Source: Chryseobacterium sp. Leaf201 (GTDB lineage: Bacteria; Bacteroidota; Bacteroidia; Flavobacteriales; Weeksellaceae). From it: a stretch of 64,000 nt of DNA. The notes below the pieces were generated by a model that ran no database searches, was not told where the DNA came from, and saw only the letters and a list, made by a program, of their open reading frames with translations. The translations under genes were made by a program, and so were the position numbers. Location of the stretch: positions 47,090 to 111,089 of the forward strand of contig NZ_LMKA01000101.1 of the NCBI RefSeq assembly GCF_001421435.1, written 5' to 3'. Below are positions 8,818-17,563 of the stretch, piece after piece (position 1 is the first letter of the stretch; each line of letters begins with the position of its first letter).

Positions 8818-9846
8818 ATGAGCACATTAGTAAATGAATTAAAAGAAAAATGGGAAGCTCTTAAAGCTGAAAACCCGCATATGAGAATCAGGAATGCAGC
8901 GGCAGAACTTGGCGTAAGCGAGGCAGAATTACTGGCCACAAGCATTGGCGAAGGCGTAACGGTACTCAGACCGGAATTTCAGGATATTTTAACGGAAGCA
9001 GAACAGTTGGGAAAAGTAATGGCGCTTACCCGTAATGACGAGTGTGTTCATGAAAGGAAAGGGATCTACCGGAACGGTGATTTCAGCAGCCCGCATGCAC
9101 AGCTTTTCGTAGGGGAAGATATTGACCTGAGAATTTTCCTGAACCACTGGAAATTTGTTTTCGCCGTGGCAGAAGGTGATAAGAAAAGCCTTCAGTTCTT
9201 TGGGAAAGACGGACTGGCCCTGCACAAGATTTATCTCACAAAGGACAGTAATGAAGCGGCTTTCGATGCAGCTGTGGAGAAATTCAGGGCAGAAGACCAG
9301 AACCAAGCTTTCGAATTTGAAACGGTAGCTCCTAAAGCGCCTGAAAAAGCAGATGCTGAGATTGATGTTGAAGGATTCCAGCAGGCATGGACTTCTTTAA
9401 AAGATACCCACGACTTTTTCATGATGACCAGGAAATTCGGGGTGAGCAGAACACAGGCTTTAAGGCTTGCTCCCGAAGGTTTTGCCAAAAAGATTGACAA
9501 TTCAAAAGTGGTGAACGTATTGGAAGATGCTTCTGAAAAAGAGCTTCCGATCATGATTTTTGTAGGAAACAGAGGGATTATCCAGATCCACACGGGAAAT
9601 GTGAAGAAGACACTTTGGCATCAGCAGTGGTTCAACGTAATGGACCCGGATTTCAACTTACACCTGGATGTAACAAAAATTGCTGAAGCATGGATCGTGA
9701 AAAAACCGACTGAAGACGGAGAGGTAACCGCTATTGAAGTATTTAATAACGAAGGCGACTTCATCGTTCAGTTCTTCGGAAAAAGAAAACCGGGAATCCC
9801 TGAGCTGCAGGAATGGAAAGACCTGGTAGCCGGGTTGGAAAAATAA
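8818..9846 (+). CDS. hmuS: Hemin-degrading factor HmuS/HemS family
   Basis: A 342-residue cytoplasmic protein made of two homologous halves, as in HemS/ChuS/PhuS. The first half starts near residue 10 (KEKWEALKAENPHMRIRNAAAELGVSEAELL) and the second near residue 190 (FQQAWTSLKDTHDFFMMTRKFGVSRTQALRL). Members bind heme delivered by the importer and either degrade it or hand it to a heme oxygenase. Length and two-domain layout are full. It is the last gene of the operon and is followed by a strong terminator. Confidence 0.9.
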   Translation: MSTLVNELKEKWEALKAENPHMRIRNAAAELGVSEAELLATSIGEGVTVLRPEFQDILTEAEQLGKVMALTRNDECVHERKGIYRNGDFSSPHAQLFVGEDIDLRIFLNHWKFVFAVAEGDKKSLQFFGKDGLALHKIYLTKDSNEAAFDAAVEKFRAEDQNQAFEFETVAPKAPEKADAEIDVEGFQQAWTSLKDTHDFFMMTRKFGVSRTQALRLAPEGFAKKIDNSKVVNVLEDASEKELPIMIFVGNRGIIQIHTGNVKKTLWHQQWFNVMDPDFNLHLDVTKIAEAWIVKKPTEDGEVTAIEVFNNEGDFIVQFFGKRKPGIPELQEWKDLVAGLEK

Positions 9847-9867
9847 TAGTTAGATCGTTTTTTTATT

Positions 9868-9900
9868 AAGGCCGTTTTGTTTTTACAGGGCGGCTTTTTT
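9868..9900 (+). terminator. Intrinsic terminator of the heme operon
   Basis: Stem GCCGTTTTGT / ACAGGGCGGC with three G-U pairs and a five-T loop, followed by TTTTTT. It lies 25 bp after the hmuS stop. Confidence 0.8.
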
Positions 9901-9991
9901 ATTTAATTTTGAGGTCGGGATCATCTTTATTGATTACCTGTGAAGTCATTCTGAATGAAAAAATTACGGTTAAACTAAAAGATAAAATAAA

Positions 9992-10864
9992 ATGAAGAAT
10001 ATTTTAATAACAATACTGTTTGTTGCTTTCTGTTCATTACATGCGCAGGATTTCAAAGCCTATCAGTTTTATACCGGGAAAGGGAAGGAAATTAAAACGG
10101 ATAAACTCATCAGCGAACTGGCAGATTATGATGTGGTCTTCTTCGGTGAAAACCACAACAGCTCTATCAACCACTGGCTTCAGCTGAAAATTACGGAAGG
10201 TCTGTATCAGAAGAAAAACGGACAGCTAATTTTAGGAGCAGAAATGTTCGAAAGGGACAATCAGCCACAGTTAAACCAATACCTCAACGGGAATTTTGAC
10301 ACCAAAAAGCTGAAGGATTCAGCACGCTTATGGAATAATTTTTCAACCGATTACAAGCCGTTGGTAGATTTCGCCAAAGCTAAAAAACTAAATTTTATCG
10401 CGACCAATGTCCCGAGAAGATATGCTTCCCAGACGGCAAAAGAAGGATTGCAATCCCTCAATAGCCTTCCTGAAAAAGACAAGTCCTATATGGCTCAGCT
10501 GCCGGTACAAGTAACATTGGAAACCCCCGGTTATCCTGAAATGAAAGCCATGATGGGCGATCATGCCGATGGGACCAAAACAATGAATTTTATCGCTGCA
10601 CAGGCAATCAAAGATGCTACTATGGCAGAATCTATTCTGAAAAATTTTCAGTCCGGCAAGACCTTTATCCACTACAACGGAAACTACCACAGCAAAGAAT
10701 TCGGCGGCATTTACTGGTATATCAGGCAGAAAAACCCAACCCTGAAGATGGCGGTGATTTCTGTTTTCGAGTCGGAAGATCCTGAACTGAAAATCCCGGA
10801 GAAAGAGTATAAGCCAACCGATTTTAATCTGGTAATCCCGGCTGATATGACGAAGACGTATTAA
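9992..10864 (+). CDS. ChaN-like (DUF399) heme/iron-regulated exported protein
   Basis: A 290-residue protein with a signal peptide (MKNILITILFVAFCSLHAQ). It has the ChaN/PhuW fold markers: VVFFGENHNSSINHWLQL near residue 48, ILGAEMFERDNQPQLNQYL, and HYNGNYHSKEFGGIYWYI near the C-terminus. The Campylobacter ChaN lipoprotein binds cofacial heme dimers, and PhuW genes sit in heme loci. Here it lies 145 bp past the hmu terminator on the same strand, which supports a heme role. Unlike many ChaN proteins it shows no lipobox, so it is probably a soluble periplasmic protein. Confidence 0.8.
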   Translation: MKNILITILFVAFCSLHAQDFKAYQFYTGKGKEIKTDKLISELADYDVVFFGENHNSSINHWLQLKITEGLYQKKNGQLILGAEMFERDNQPQLNQYLNGNFDTKKLKDSARLWNNFSTDYKPLVDFAKAKKLNFIATNVPRRYASQTAKEGLQSLNSLPEKDKSYMAQLPVQVTLETPGYPEMKAMMGDHADGTKTMNFIAAQAIKDATMAESILKNFQSGKTFIHYNGNYHSKEFGGIYWYIRQKNPTLKMAVISVFESEDPELKIPEKEYKPTDFNLVIPADMTKTY

Positions 10865-11042
10865 AACTCTTTCCACTGATAATTAGATTTAAAAACAGGC
10901 GCAGCTTGCTTACCAGCAGAAGAAGACAGATAAAGAATATATTCTTAGGAACGAGCTCCGGCCCGTTTTTAATGGAAATAATTTAAATTGATTTAGCCAA
11001 AAACATAAAAACATCTTTTATCTTTGATTGAGATTTTAACAA

Positions 11043-11669
11043 ATGAAAAAACTTTCCTTACTCTTCCTGTTTTTTATCGGTTTCATTAATGCCCAAAAAC
11101 TGACTTCAGCTGAAATTTCTTTAATTAATCAGGGTGATATAACATCGGCACTGCCTGTTTATCAGACCACCGAAGCACATCAGCATCAGACGTTGTTAAG
11201 TCTTTCACAGGATATTGATCCGCTTGATAAGCATACGGAGATACTGGTGAACAGAATGAAAGAATCCCTTCTTTCAACAGACGGCGGTGTGGGGATTGCC
11301 GCGCCACAGGTCGGAATCAACCGAAAAGTCATCTGGGTCCAGCGTTTTGATAAAGAAGGAGAGCCTTTGGAATATTTCATCAACCCTGTGATTATCTGGA
11401 AGTCTGAACTGCAGAACCTCGGTCCGGAAGGAGACCTGTCAATTCCCGATTTCAGAGACCTGTTTTACCGCAGCCAGGTGATTCAGCTCGAATATACTGA
11501 TCTGAAAGGGCAGAAGCACGCTGAAATTGTGGAAGGGTTTACAGCCGTTATTTTCCAGCATGAAATTGACCATCTGTACGGTATTCTGATTTCAGATAAA
11601 AAAGAAAAGGAGGGAAGCAGTGAATATATTAAAGTGGATGCCTATAAGAGGAGTGATTCTCTGAAATGA
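11043..11669 (+). CDS. Exported peptide-deformylase-like protein with Cys-to-Asp change
   Basis: A 208-residue protein with a signal peptide (MKKLSLLFLFFIGFINAQ) ahead of a complete deformylase-like domain. Motif 1 is intact (GVGIAAPQVG, Gln 89) and so is motif 3 (QHEIDHLYG, His 173, Glu 174, His 177). Motif 2, normally EGCLS, reads EGDLS with Asp 131 in place of the metal-binding Cys. Deformylase acts on nascent peptides in the cytoplasm, so an exported copy with a changed metal ligand is probably not the housekeeping Def. It may have altered metal preference or another amidase role. A TATCTTTG promoter element lies at 11019-11026. Confidence 0.8.
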   Translation: MKKLSLLFLFFIGFINAQKLTSAEISLINQGDITSALPVYQTTEAHQHQTLLSLSQDIDPLDKHTEILVNRMKESLLSTDGGVGIAAPQVGINRKVIWVQRFDKEGEPLEYFINPVIIWKSELQNLGPEGDLSIPDFRDLFYRSQVIQLEYTDLKGQKHAEIVEGFTAVIFQHEIDHLYGILISDKKEKEGSSEYIKVDAYKRSDSLK

Positions 11670-11677
11670 TAATAAAC

Positions 11678-12313
11678 CTAAGATTTATTTTTATCGATAT
11701 TCTCAATCATTTCAATAATTTTCAAAAAACTCCCTTCTTTTTTAAATTGCTTTATCATTTCGGTAATTTCAGGGTAATCCTTAAAAAGTATGTACAGGTT
11801 TTCTTTTGCTTTTTCATATTTCTTATCCTTCATTCTGATCAGATACGGATAAGCATATAGTTTCTTTTCAGGATCGGCAGAATCCTGGAATACAAAATTC
11901 AGGTAATCTTCTGCCGTTCTTGCTACTGCATTATATCCCCGTATTGAAGTGAGATAAATATTGAATTTTCCTTCTGAAATCACCTGTCCGAACGTGCTTT
12001 CGATTTTTGTAGGAGTGCCTATTAACGCGTAATTGTCTGCAAAGGCTGTAAAATGATGCAAAGGAACAAACTTCAGATCCTCAGAAGAAAAACCTGCGAT
12101 CTCATCAGGCGTATATTTAACAGGTTTTTTGTTTTCATCAGTTCTGAAACTTAATTTATCATTCTGGCTCGGATACCATTTTATTTGTCCGTCCAGTTCA
12201 GATGAATCTTTAAGGATAACTTTTCCGCCGGCAAATGCTGTGGCAAAGGGATAGTTCTGCCCATATGAAAACAGGATGCTAAACAGTAAAATCAGGCTGA
12301 AGAGTTGTTTCAT
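11678..12313 (-). CDS. Secreted protein of unknown function
   Basis: A 211-residue protein with a signal peptide (MKQLFSLILLFSILFSYGQ). I do not recognise a named family. The mature part starts with a beta-rich segment (GGKVILKDSSELDGQIKWYPSQNDKLSFR) and ends in a Lys-rich helical region (KYEKAKENLYILFKDYP ... IENIDKNKS). It is convergent with the deformylase-like gene, with 8 bp between the stops. A minus-strand -7 element, TATTTTTG, lies at 12341-12348, 27 bp upstream of the start. Confidence 0.7.
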   Translation of the reverse strand: MKQLFSLILLFSILFSYGQNYPFATAFAGGKVILKDSSELDGQIKWYPSQNDKLSFRTDENKKPVKYTPDEIAGFSSEDLKFVPLHHFTAFADNYALIGTPTKIESTFGQVISEGKFNIYLTSIRGYNAVARTAEDYLNFVFQDSADPEKKLYAYPYLIRMKDKKYEKAKENLYILFKDYPEITEMIKQFKKEGSFLKIIEMIENIDKNKS

Positions 12314-12471
12314 GATGCTTATATTTTAATTTTTCAGTATCAAAAATATGAAATTATACCTGTCAATTAATATTTTTTGATCTGTACACATGAAACATTT
12401 TATCTGTACTTTCGTATACGCTTTAAAAACTTCCGGTTAATAACAGCGTAAATCATACTTTATTTTAACAA

Positions 12472-12502
12472 AAAAATCTGCTTCTAAAAGAAACAGATTT
12501 AT
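12472..12502 (-). terminator. Terminator of the nitroreductase-ohrR-ohr operon
   Basis: On the minus strand AAATCTGTTTCT pairs with AGAAGCAGATTT across a short loop and runs into TTTTTT. It starts about 22 bp after the ohr stop. Confidence 0.7.
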
Positions 12503-12523
12503 ATGATTTTAAGAGAAAAAATC

Positions 12524-12946
12524 TTAGTTGTTCGTTACCGAAAGCTTCACTTCAATATTATTTCTCGTCGCATTGGAATACGGGCAGATCTGATGGGCTT
12601 TTTCTGTCAATTCCTGTGCGTCTTCGATGGAAACTCCCGGAATATTCACGTCCAGTTCTGCAGCCAGGCCAAAACCACCGTCTTCATTCTGCCCGATGCT
12701 TACTTTTGCAGCAACTGAAGTTTCTCCGGTTTTAATTTTAGATTTACTGATGACCAGGTTCAATGCACTGTCAAAGCAGGCAGAATATCCTGCGGCGAAG
12801 AGCATTTCAGGGTTGGTGAAATCATCATTGGCGCCGCCTAATCCTTTCGGCATTCTTACTTCAAGGTCTAAAACTCCGTTTTCACTTTTTACATGGCCGT
12901 TTCTGCCGCCTGTTGCTGTTACTTTAGTTGTATATAAGGTTTTCAT
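12524..12946 (-). CDS. ohr: Organic hydroperoxide resistance protein Ohr
   Basis: A 140-residue OsmC/Ohr-family thiol peroxidase. The two reactive cysteines are present: Cys 57 in AAGYSACFDSAL and Cys 121 in HQICPYSNATRNNI. Early landmarks GGRNGHVKSENG and FTNPEMLFAAGY are typical of the Ohr branch rather than OsmC. It reduces organic hydroperoxides using lipoylated proteins as electron donors. It is the last gene of an operon with its regulator ohrR, overlapping it by 4 bp. The octanoyltransferase gene lipB, in a lipoate pathway, is nearby but has its own terminator. Confidence 0.92.
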   Translation of the reverse strand: MKTLYTTKVTATGGRNGHVKSENGVLDLEVRMPKGLGGANDDFTNPEMLFAAGYSACFDSALNLVISKSKIKTGETSVAAKVSIGQNEDGGFGLAAELDVNIPGVSIEDAQELTEKAHQICPYSNATRNNIEVKLSVTNN

Positions 12947-13380
12947 TTATTTTCTATTTTGTTTAATATTTTTTGAACGGTTTCTTTCAGTTCTGCCAGG
13001 TCATTCTCTGTAAGGTTAAGTTTCTCCTGGATTTTTCGTGGGATTTCACAGGCTTTCTGTTTCAGCAGGGTTCCGGTTTCGGACAGAAATACTTCAACCA
13101 CCCTTTCATCTTCTTTTTTTCTCTGCCTTGTAATGAAATGCTTGCTTTCCAGCCTTTTCAGAAGGGGAGTGAGGGTACCGCTGTCGAGATACAGTTTTTC
13201 ACCAATCTGGTTAACGGTCAGTCCGTCATTTTCCCATAACACCATCATCACCAGATACTGAGGATAGGTAATATCAAGTTCGTCAAGAAAAGGCCGGTAG
13301 AGTCCGGTCATTTCTTTTGAAATGACATACAGCGGGAAACAGAGCTGGTTTCCTAATCTGGGCGGGTTCTGATGTTCCAT
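12943..13380 (-). CDS. ohrR: MarR-family organic peroxide sensor OhrR
   Basis: A 145-residue MarR-type repressor. It has the conserved sensing Cys 14 in NQLCFPLYVISKEM, a winged-helix domain (TVNQIGEKLYLDSGTLTPLLKRLE), and the wing RQRKKEDERVVEVFLS. Oxidation of the N-terminal Cys by organic peroxides releases OhrR from DNA. It has a single such Cys near the N-terminus; Cys 85-90 (QKACEIPRK) might act as a resolving thiol. The start lies 23 bp after the nitroreductase stop and the stop overlaps ohr. A matching operator lies upstream of the first gene of the operon. Confidence 0.92.
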   Translation of the reverse strand: MEHQNPPRLGNQLCFPLYVISKEMTGLYRPFLDELDITYPQYLVMMVLWENDGLTVNQIGEKLYLDSGTLTPLLKRLESKHFITRQRKKEDERVVEVFLSETGTLLKQKACEIPRKIQEKLNLTENDLAELKETVQKILNKIENK

Positions 13381-13403
13381 AATTCAAAAAAATGAGGTGA
13401 AAA

Positions 13404-14036
13404 TTATTTTCTGATGACAAATTCTTCCATTGAGATCCGTACTTTCTTCATGTGGGAAAGCCAGTCGTTTTCGGCATCTTTATATCCGATATACAACAGG
13501 GAAACACTTTTCAGTCCCAGTTCACCCAATTCTAAAATTTCGTCAACCACTTCATTGCTGAAACCTTCTGCAGGCGTTGTATCAATTTTCAGTTCAGCTG
13601 CCTGAGCCATGGCAAGGCCTAATGCAATATACGTCTGTCTTGCGGTATGGGCAAAATGTTCTTCGGGCGTCTGTGCTCCATACAGTTCTTTGATCTTATC
13701 GGTATAACTTGAGAATCTTCCTCTCGGCAAATCTCTTACATCCGTATGAAGATCATATACTTTATCAATTTTCTCGTCAGAATAGCTGTCCCAGGCTGCA
13801 AAAACCAAAACATGTGAACAGTCTCTCATCACTTCAGGATTAAGTGCCCCACGAATCATTTTTTCCTTTAATTCCTGGTTTTCCACCACAATAACACGGA
13901 ACGGCTGTAACCCGGATGAAGTAGGGGCCAGTCTTGCCGATTCTAAAATTTTATTCAGATCTTCTTCAGATACTTTTTTCGTCGGGTCATATGCTTTTAC
14001 GGCATGTCTCCAGTTCAGGTCTTCTATTAATGACAT
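13404..14036 (-). CDS. NAD(P)H-dependent oxidoreductase, nitroreductase (NfsB-like) family
   Basis: A 210-residue flavoenzyme of the nitroreductase family. The N-terminal FMN-binding segment is NWRHAVKAYDPTKKVSEEDLN and RLAPTSSGLQPFRVIVV; the C-terminal part is ELGELGLKSVSLLYIGYKD. Members reduce quinones or nitro compounds with NAD(P)H. It is the first gene of the ohrR-ohr transcript and lies directly behind the OhrR-type operator, so it should be induced by organic peroxides. A role in clearing reactive quinone or nitro products is inference. Confidence 0.88.
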   Translation of the reverse strand: MSLIEDLNWRHAVKAYDPTKKVSEEDLNKILESARLAPTSSGLQPFRVIVVENQELKEKMIRGALNPEVMRDCSHVLVFAAWDSYSDEKIDKVYDLHTDVRDLPRGRFSSYTDKIKELYGAQTPEEHFAHTARQTYIALGLAMAQAAELKIDTTPAEGFSNEVVDEILELGELGLKSVSLLYIGYKDAENDWLSHMKKVRISMEEFVIRK

Positions 14037-14067
14037 TTGATATAAATTTTAATTGAATTCTTAATTG

Positions 14068-14105
14068 CAAATATATTGCCAAATTAAATTGTGTACAATT
14101 TAATT
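14068..14105 (-). promoter_or_regulatory. OhrR-type operator and promoter
   Basis: A palindrome with perfect 11-bp arms, AATTAAATTGT-GT-ACAATTTAATT, lies at 14082-14105. It is nearly the known Bacillus OhrR site. On the minus strand a -33 TTG at 14096-14098 and a -7 TATATTTG at 14068-14075 are separated by 20 bp. The operator therefore fills the promoter spacer and the -33 box, which explains repression directly. Confidence 0.88.
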
Positions 14106-14163
14106 GTGTTAAATTTATTTAAAGTAATGTTAAGATCATTGATGTTGTCATGATGCAAAATGT

Positions 14164-14188
14164 TAAAACCCCGCTTAAAGCGAGGTTT
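14164..14188 (-). terminator. Terminator of lipB / trp operon
   Basis: Stem AAACC(T)CGCTT / AAGCG(G)GGTTT in minus-strand sense, followed by TTTTAACATTTT. It lies between the lipB stop and the ohr operon promoter. Confidence 0.7.
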
Positions 14189-14243
14189 AATATAATGATT
14201 ATCGTTTGTAACATACTGAATTACTGTATTTAATCAGAATGTC

Positions 14244-14972
14244 TTATTTAAATTGTAAATCCGCTTCAAAAACTTCCGCAAAATTTTTCCTGATCTTCGC
14301 TTTGATATCTTCCATTTCTTCGGAAGTCAGTTCCCTTTCCAGCTCTCTCTTTAAAGAAGTCACCTGTTTGTCTTTAATCCCGCACGGAATGATGTATTCA
14401 AAATAACGCATGTCGGTATTGATGTTTAATGCAAAACCATGCAAAGTAACCCAGCGGGAAGCTTTTACGCCCATCGCACAGATTTTTCTGGCATACGGTT
14501 TTCCCACATCCAGCCAGACACCGGTTTCTCCTGGTGAACGCTCTCCCTTCAAACCGTAATCAGCAATGGTCCTGATGATGACTTCTTCCAGGTTCCTCAT
14601 GTATTTGTGAATGTCCGTGAAAAAATTTTCAAGATCCAAGATAGGGTAGCCCACAATCTGTCCGTATCCGTGATAGGTAATATCACCGCCACGGTTGACC
14701 TTTACAAAAGTCGCATCAATTTCTTTGAGCTGTTCCATCCCGGCCAGCATATTTTCTTCATGCCCGCTTTTCCCCAGTGTATAGACGTGAGGATGCTCTA
14801 CCAAAAGAAAATGATTGGGTGTGATGATATGCTCTTCTGCAGGTAAATCGCGGTTTTTGATTTTGGTATCGATGATATTTTTCATCAGCTGTTCCTGGTA
14901 ATCCCAGGCGGGCTGATATTCTTTTATCCCCAGATCTTCAAATGCTACGGCTTTATTTTGATGTGTGTTCAT
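14244..14972 (-). CDS. lipB: Lipoyl(octanoyl) transferase LipB
   Basis: A 242-residue octanoyltransferase, full length. Family motifs: VNRGGDITYHGYGQIVGYP near residue 95, KICAMGVKASRWVTLHGFAL near residue 165 (catalytic Lys in MGVKASRW), and IIPCGI with the catalytic Cys. It moves octanoate from ACP to lipoate-dependent enzymes. It follows trpA by 32 bp. A -7 element TAAATTTG on the minus strand at 14990-14997 suggests it also has its own promoter, so read-through from trp would not be its only supply. Confidence 0.93.
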   Translation of the reverse strand: MNTHQNKAVAFEDLGIKEYQPAWDYQEQLMKNIIDTKIKNRDLPAEEHIITPNHFLLVEHPHVYTLGKSGHEENMLAGMEQLKEIDATFVKVNRGGDITYHGYGQIVGYPILDLENFFTDIHKYMRNLEEVIIRTIADYGLKGERSPGETGVWLDVGKPYARKICAMGVKASRWVTLHGFALNINTDMRYFEYIIPCGIKDKQVTSLKRELERELTSEEMEDIKAKIRKNFAEVFEADLQFK

Positions 14973-15004
14973 TCCATTGTTTAATGATACAAATTTAGTG
15001 ATTT

Positions 15005-15739
15005 TTACGCTTTGATGGAATGGATGAAATCTATCGCGGTATTCCTCCAGTTTCTATCCTGCAGCAGAATATTTACAAAGGCAGTCCCGATGATGCCGCC
15101 GTCTGCTTTTTCGGTAACATTTTCAAAATCTTCTCTGGATTTGATACCGAAACCGATCATCAGGGGATTTTTTAAATGCAATGATGAAAGCCTGTTTAAG
15201 TAACCGTCATTTTTCAATACTGCGTTTGCATTTCCGGTAGTAGATGATGAACTTACCGCGTACAGGAACCCTGAGCTTAAAGAATCCAGGTACAGAATTC
15301 TTTCATCAGACGTTTCCGGAGTGACCAGGAAAGTGAAGTCCAGATTATAATGTTTCAGGATTGACTGATAATTTTTCTCAAATTCCACGGGCGGCAAATC
15401 CGGGATAATCAGTCCCGAGACACCGCTTTCAGAACATGCCCTGCAGAAATTCTCAAAACCGAAGCTTAAGACAGGATTGATATATCCCATTAAGATAACC
15501 GGGATCCTGATTTCGTCTTTTACAGATTTTAACTGGGAAAACAGTTTTTCAATGGTCATTCCATTGTCTAAGGCCTGTTCATGGGCTTTCTGAATGACCG
15601 GGCCGTCTGCCACAGGATCGGAATAAGGCATCCCGATTTCCATCATGTCCGCCCCTGAATCCTGGATGAGTTTTATAATATCTGCAGTGTCTTCCAATTC
15701 AGGAATCCCTGCGGTGAAATATATGTTTAGTTTTTTCAT
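15005..15739 (-). CDS. trpA: Tryptophan synthase alpha chain
   Basis: A 244-residue TIM-barrel subunit. The catalytic Glu is in MEIGMPYSDPVADGP, and the Asp in DPVADGP follows. Later motifs are VILMGYINPV, GLIIPDLPP and LMIGFGIKS. It is slightly shorter than the E. coli protein (268 residues) but has all core motifs. It cleaves indole-glycerol phosphate to indole, which is channelled to TrpB. It is the last trp gene, 66 bp after trpB. Confidence 0.95.
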   Translation of the reverse strand: MKKLNIYFTAGIPELEDTADIIKLIQDSGADMMEIGMPYSDPVADGPVIQKAHEQALDNGMTIEKLFSQLKSVKDEIRIPVILMGYINPVLSFGFENFCRACSESGVSGLIIPDLPPVEFEKNYQSILKHYNLDFTFLVTPETSDERILYLDSLSSGFLYAVSSSSTTGNANAVLKNDGYLNRLSSLHLKNPLMIGFGIKSREDFENVTEKADGGIIGTAFVNILLQDRNWRNTAIDFIHSIKA

Positions 15740-15805
15740 ATTTATTGTATTAATGTATGGTGCAAAATATATTTAAAATCATTTTACATCAATACTTTTT
15801 ACATT

Positions 15806-16984
15806 TTACAAATTTTTTAAATACGTTTCCATATCCTTGTCGCCGCGGCCGCTCAGGCAGATGACCACAATATCATCTTCACTGAATTTTTTCTTGTTTA
15901 AAACGGCCAGTGCATGGGCACTTTCCAGTGCAGGAATAATTCCTTCCAGCCGGGTCAGTTCAAAAGCAGATGCCAGGGCCTCTTCATCAGTAATGCTGAA
16001 AAATTCAGCGCGTTTTTCCTGAAACAGATGCGCATGGAAAGGTCCGATTCCAGGATAATCCAGTCCTGCGGAAATGGAGTGGGGCTCAATTACCTGGCCG
16101 TCTCCGGTCTGCATTACCAGGCTTTTGCTTCCGTGCAGAACCCCTAAAGTCCCCAGGAAAGTTGTCGCTGCCGACTTTCCGGAAGCCACGCCCAAACCTC
16201 CGGCCTCCGCAGCAATAAGCTTTACATTTTCTTCCTCAACAAAATGATAAAAAGTTCCTGCTGCATTGCTTCCGCCACCCACGCAGGCCATGACGTAATC
16301 CGGATTTTCCTTTCCTGTCTGTTCATACAGCTGTTCTTTGATCTCCTTTGAAATAACACTCTGAAACCTTGCGACCAGGTCTGGGAAAGGATGCGGCCCG
16401 ACCACACTCCCGATGACGTAATGGGTGGTTGTTGAGTTGTTAATCCAGTCTCTCAAAGCTTCGTTTACGGCATCTTTCAGGGTTTTTGAACCTGACGTGG
16501 CAGGAATGACTTCCGCTCCCAGCATTTTCATTCGCCCTACATTCGGAGCCTGCCTTGCGATATCGACTTCACCCATGTAAACGATACATTCCAGTCCTAA
16601 TAACGCACAGGCCGTTGCGGTGGCAACGCCATGCTGCCCGGCGCCTGTTTCGGCTATAATCCGGTGTTTCCCGAGACGTTTAGCCAGCAAAACCTGCCCT
16701 AAAGCATTGTTGATTTTGTGGGCTCCTGTATGATTCAGGTCTTCACGTTTCAAATACACCTTAGTCTTATATTTTTCGCTTATATTTTTCGCAAAATAGA
16801 GCGGCGTGGCGCGGCCTACATAATTTTTCAGCAAATCCTGATATTCAGCCTGAAAATCTTCGGATTCTATGATCTGTAAATACTTATTTTGAAGTTCTTC
16901 CACATTCGGGTAGAGCATTTCGGGGACAAAGGCCCCTCCGAATTCTCCGTAATATCCGTTTTGATCCGGGTTTTTATAGTTCAT
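15806..16984 (-). CDS. trpB: Tryptophan synthase beta chain
   Basis: A 392-residue PLP enzyme. The PLP Lys is in [15 protein letters not shown] near residue 87, with phosphate-binding loop [10 protein letters not shown] and substrate loop ETGAGQHG. It is a standard TrpB1. It joins indole and serine to make tryptophan. It is separated from trpF by 622 bp that hold a degenerate transposase element, with no clear promoter seen directly upstream, so its expression may rely on read-through from the trp promoter. Confidence 0.96.
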   Translation of the reverse strand: MNYKNPDQNGYYGEFGGAFVPEMLYPNVEELQNKYLQIIESEDFQAEYQDLLKNYVGRATPLYFAKNISEKYKTKVYLKREDLNHTGAHKINNALGQVLLAKRLGKHRIIAETGAGQHGVATATACALLGLECIVYMGEVDIARQAPNVGRMKMLGAEVIPATSGSKTLKDAVNEALRDWINNSTTTHYVIGSVVGPHPFPDLVARFQSVISKEIKEQLYEQTGKENPDYVMACVGGGSNAAGTFYHFVEEENVKLIAAEAGGLGVASGKSAATTFLGTLGVLHGSKSLVMQTGDGQVIEPHSISAGLDYPGIGPFHAHLFQEKRAEFFSITDEEALASAFELTRLEGIIPALESAHALAVLNKKKFSEDDIVVICLSGRGDKDMETYLKNL

Positions 16985-17028
16985 TTTGTAATTTTTTATT
17001 ATTAATTGGTTATATATTGTATTGAAAA

Positions 17029-17070
17029 GTCCCGAAGGGACGGCCTGACAAAGAAGAGGAACTTATTCCT
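17029..17070 (+). repeat. Left REP-like double hairpin
   Basis: GTCCCGAAGGGAC palindrome at 17029-17041, then AGGAACTTATTCCT hairpin at 17057-17070. Confidence 0.75.
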
Positions 17071-17076
17071 ATTCAG

Positions 17077-17527
17077 TTAATCCCAAATATATTTTTCGTT
17101 ATAATCTATTTTGTATTTTATGTAATAGCTGATCATTTCTTTTTTAAAATCAAACGCTTTATGATGTGCTCTTTGATTTTTTATATATTCTCTGACTGTA
17201 AAAACAGCGTTTGGACTTACAGAAAAAGCACCGTATCCATCCTGCCAGAAGAATTCTCATATTTTGTACCTTTCGTTTTTATCCATTTCGATGAAACCGC
17301 TTTAATTTCCTGAATCAGTTTCATCAGGGCAATTTTTCTGATAGCAGGCACAAAATGTGAATGTGATGATCAATTCCACCAATTGGCAATGCAGGACTCT
17401 CTGATTTTTTACAAAGAGAAGAAATATAGGCATACAATTCTTCTTCAATATTTTCATCAATAAAATCATTTCTGTACTTCGTGCTGAAAATAATATGGAC
17501 ATAATTTTTTACCAATGATTGTGGCAT
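17077..17527 (-). pseudogene. REP-associated tyrosine (Y1, IS200-like) transposase, two frameshifts
   Basis: The N-terminal frame from 17527 reads MPQSLVKNYVHIIFSTKYR, then IGGIDHHIHILCLLSEK with the HxH metal motif of HUH Y1 transposases, and then stops. One missing base in an A-run at about 17333 restores the frame to IALMKLIQEIKAVSSKWIKTKG. A second missing base near 17260 restores the C-terminal part WQDGYGAFSVSPNAVFTVREY (catalytic Tyr region) through to the end at 17077. Two independent frameshifts mean it is no longer functional as written. The family mobilises REP palindromes, which flank this copy. Confidence 0.82.
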
Positions 17528-17563
17528 TTTTGTGTTTTTATTAATTTTAAATATACTTTATGG

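Noticed and set aside
10388..10876. 162-codon open frame on the minus strand
   Set aside because: Lies antisense inside the ChaN-like gene and has no recognisable sequence.
11019..11026. Complete promoter for the deformylase-like gene
   Set aside because: The -7 element is good, but the nearest TTG (10988-10990) is 28 bp away, too far for the usual spacing; noted only in the gene entry.
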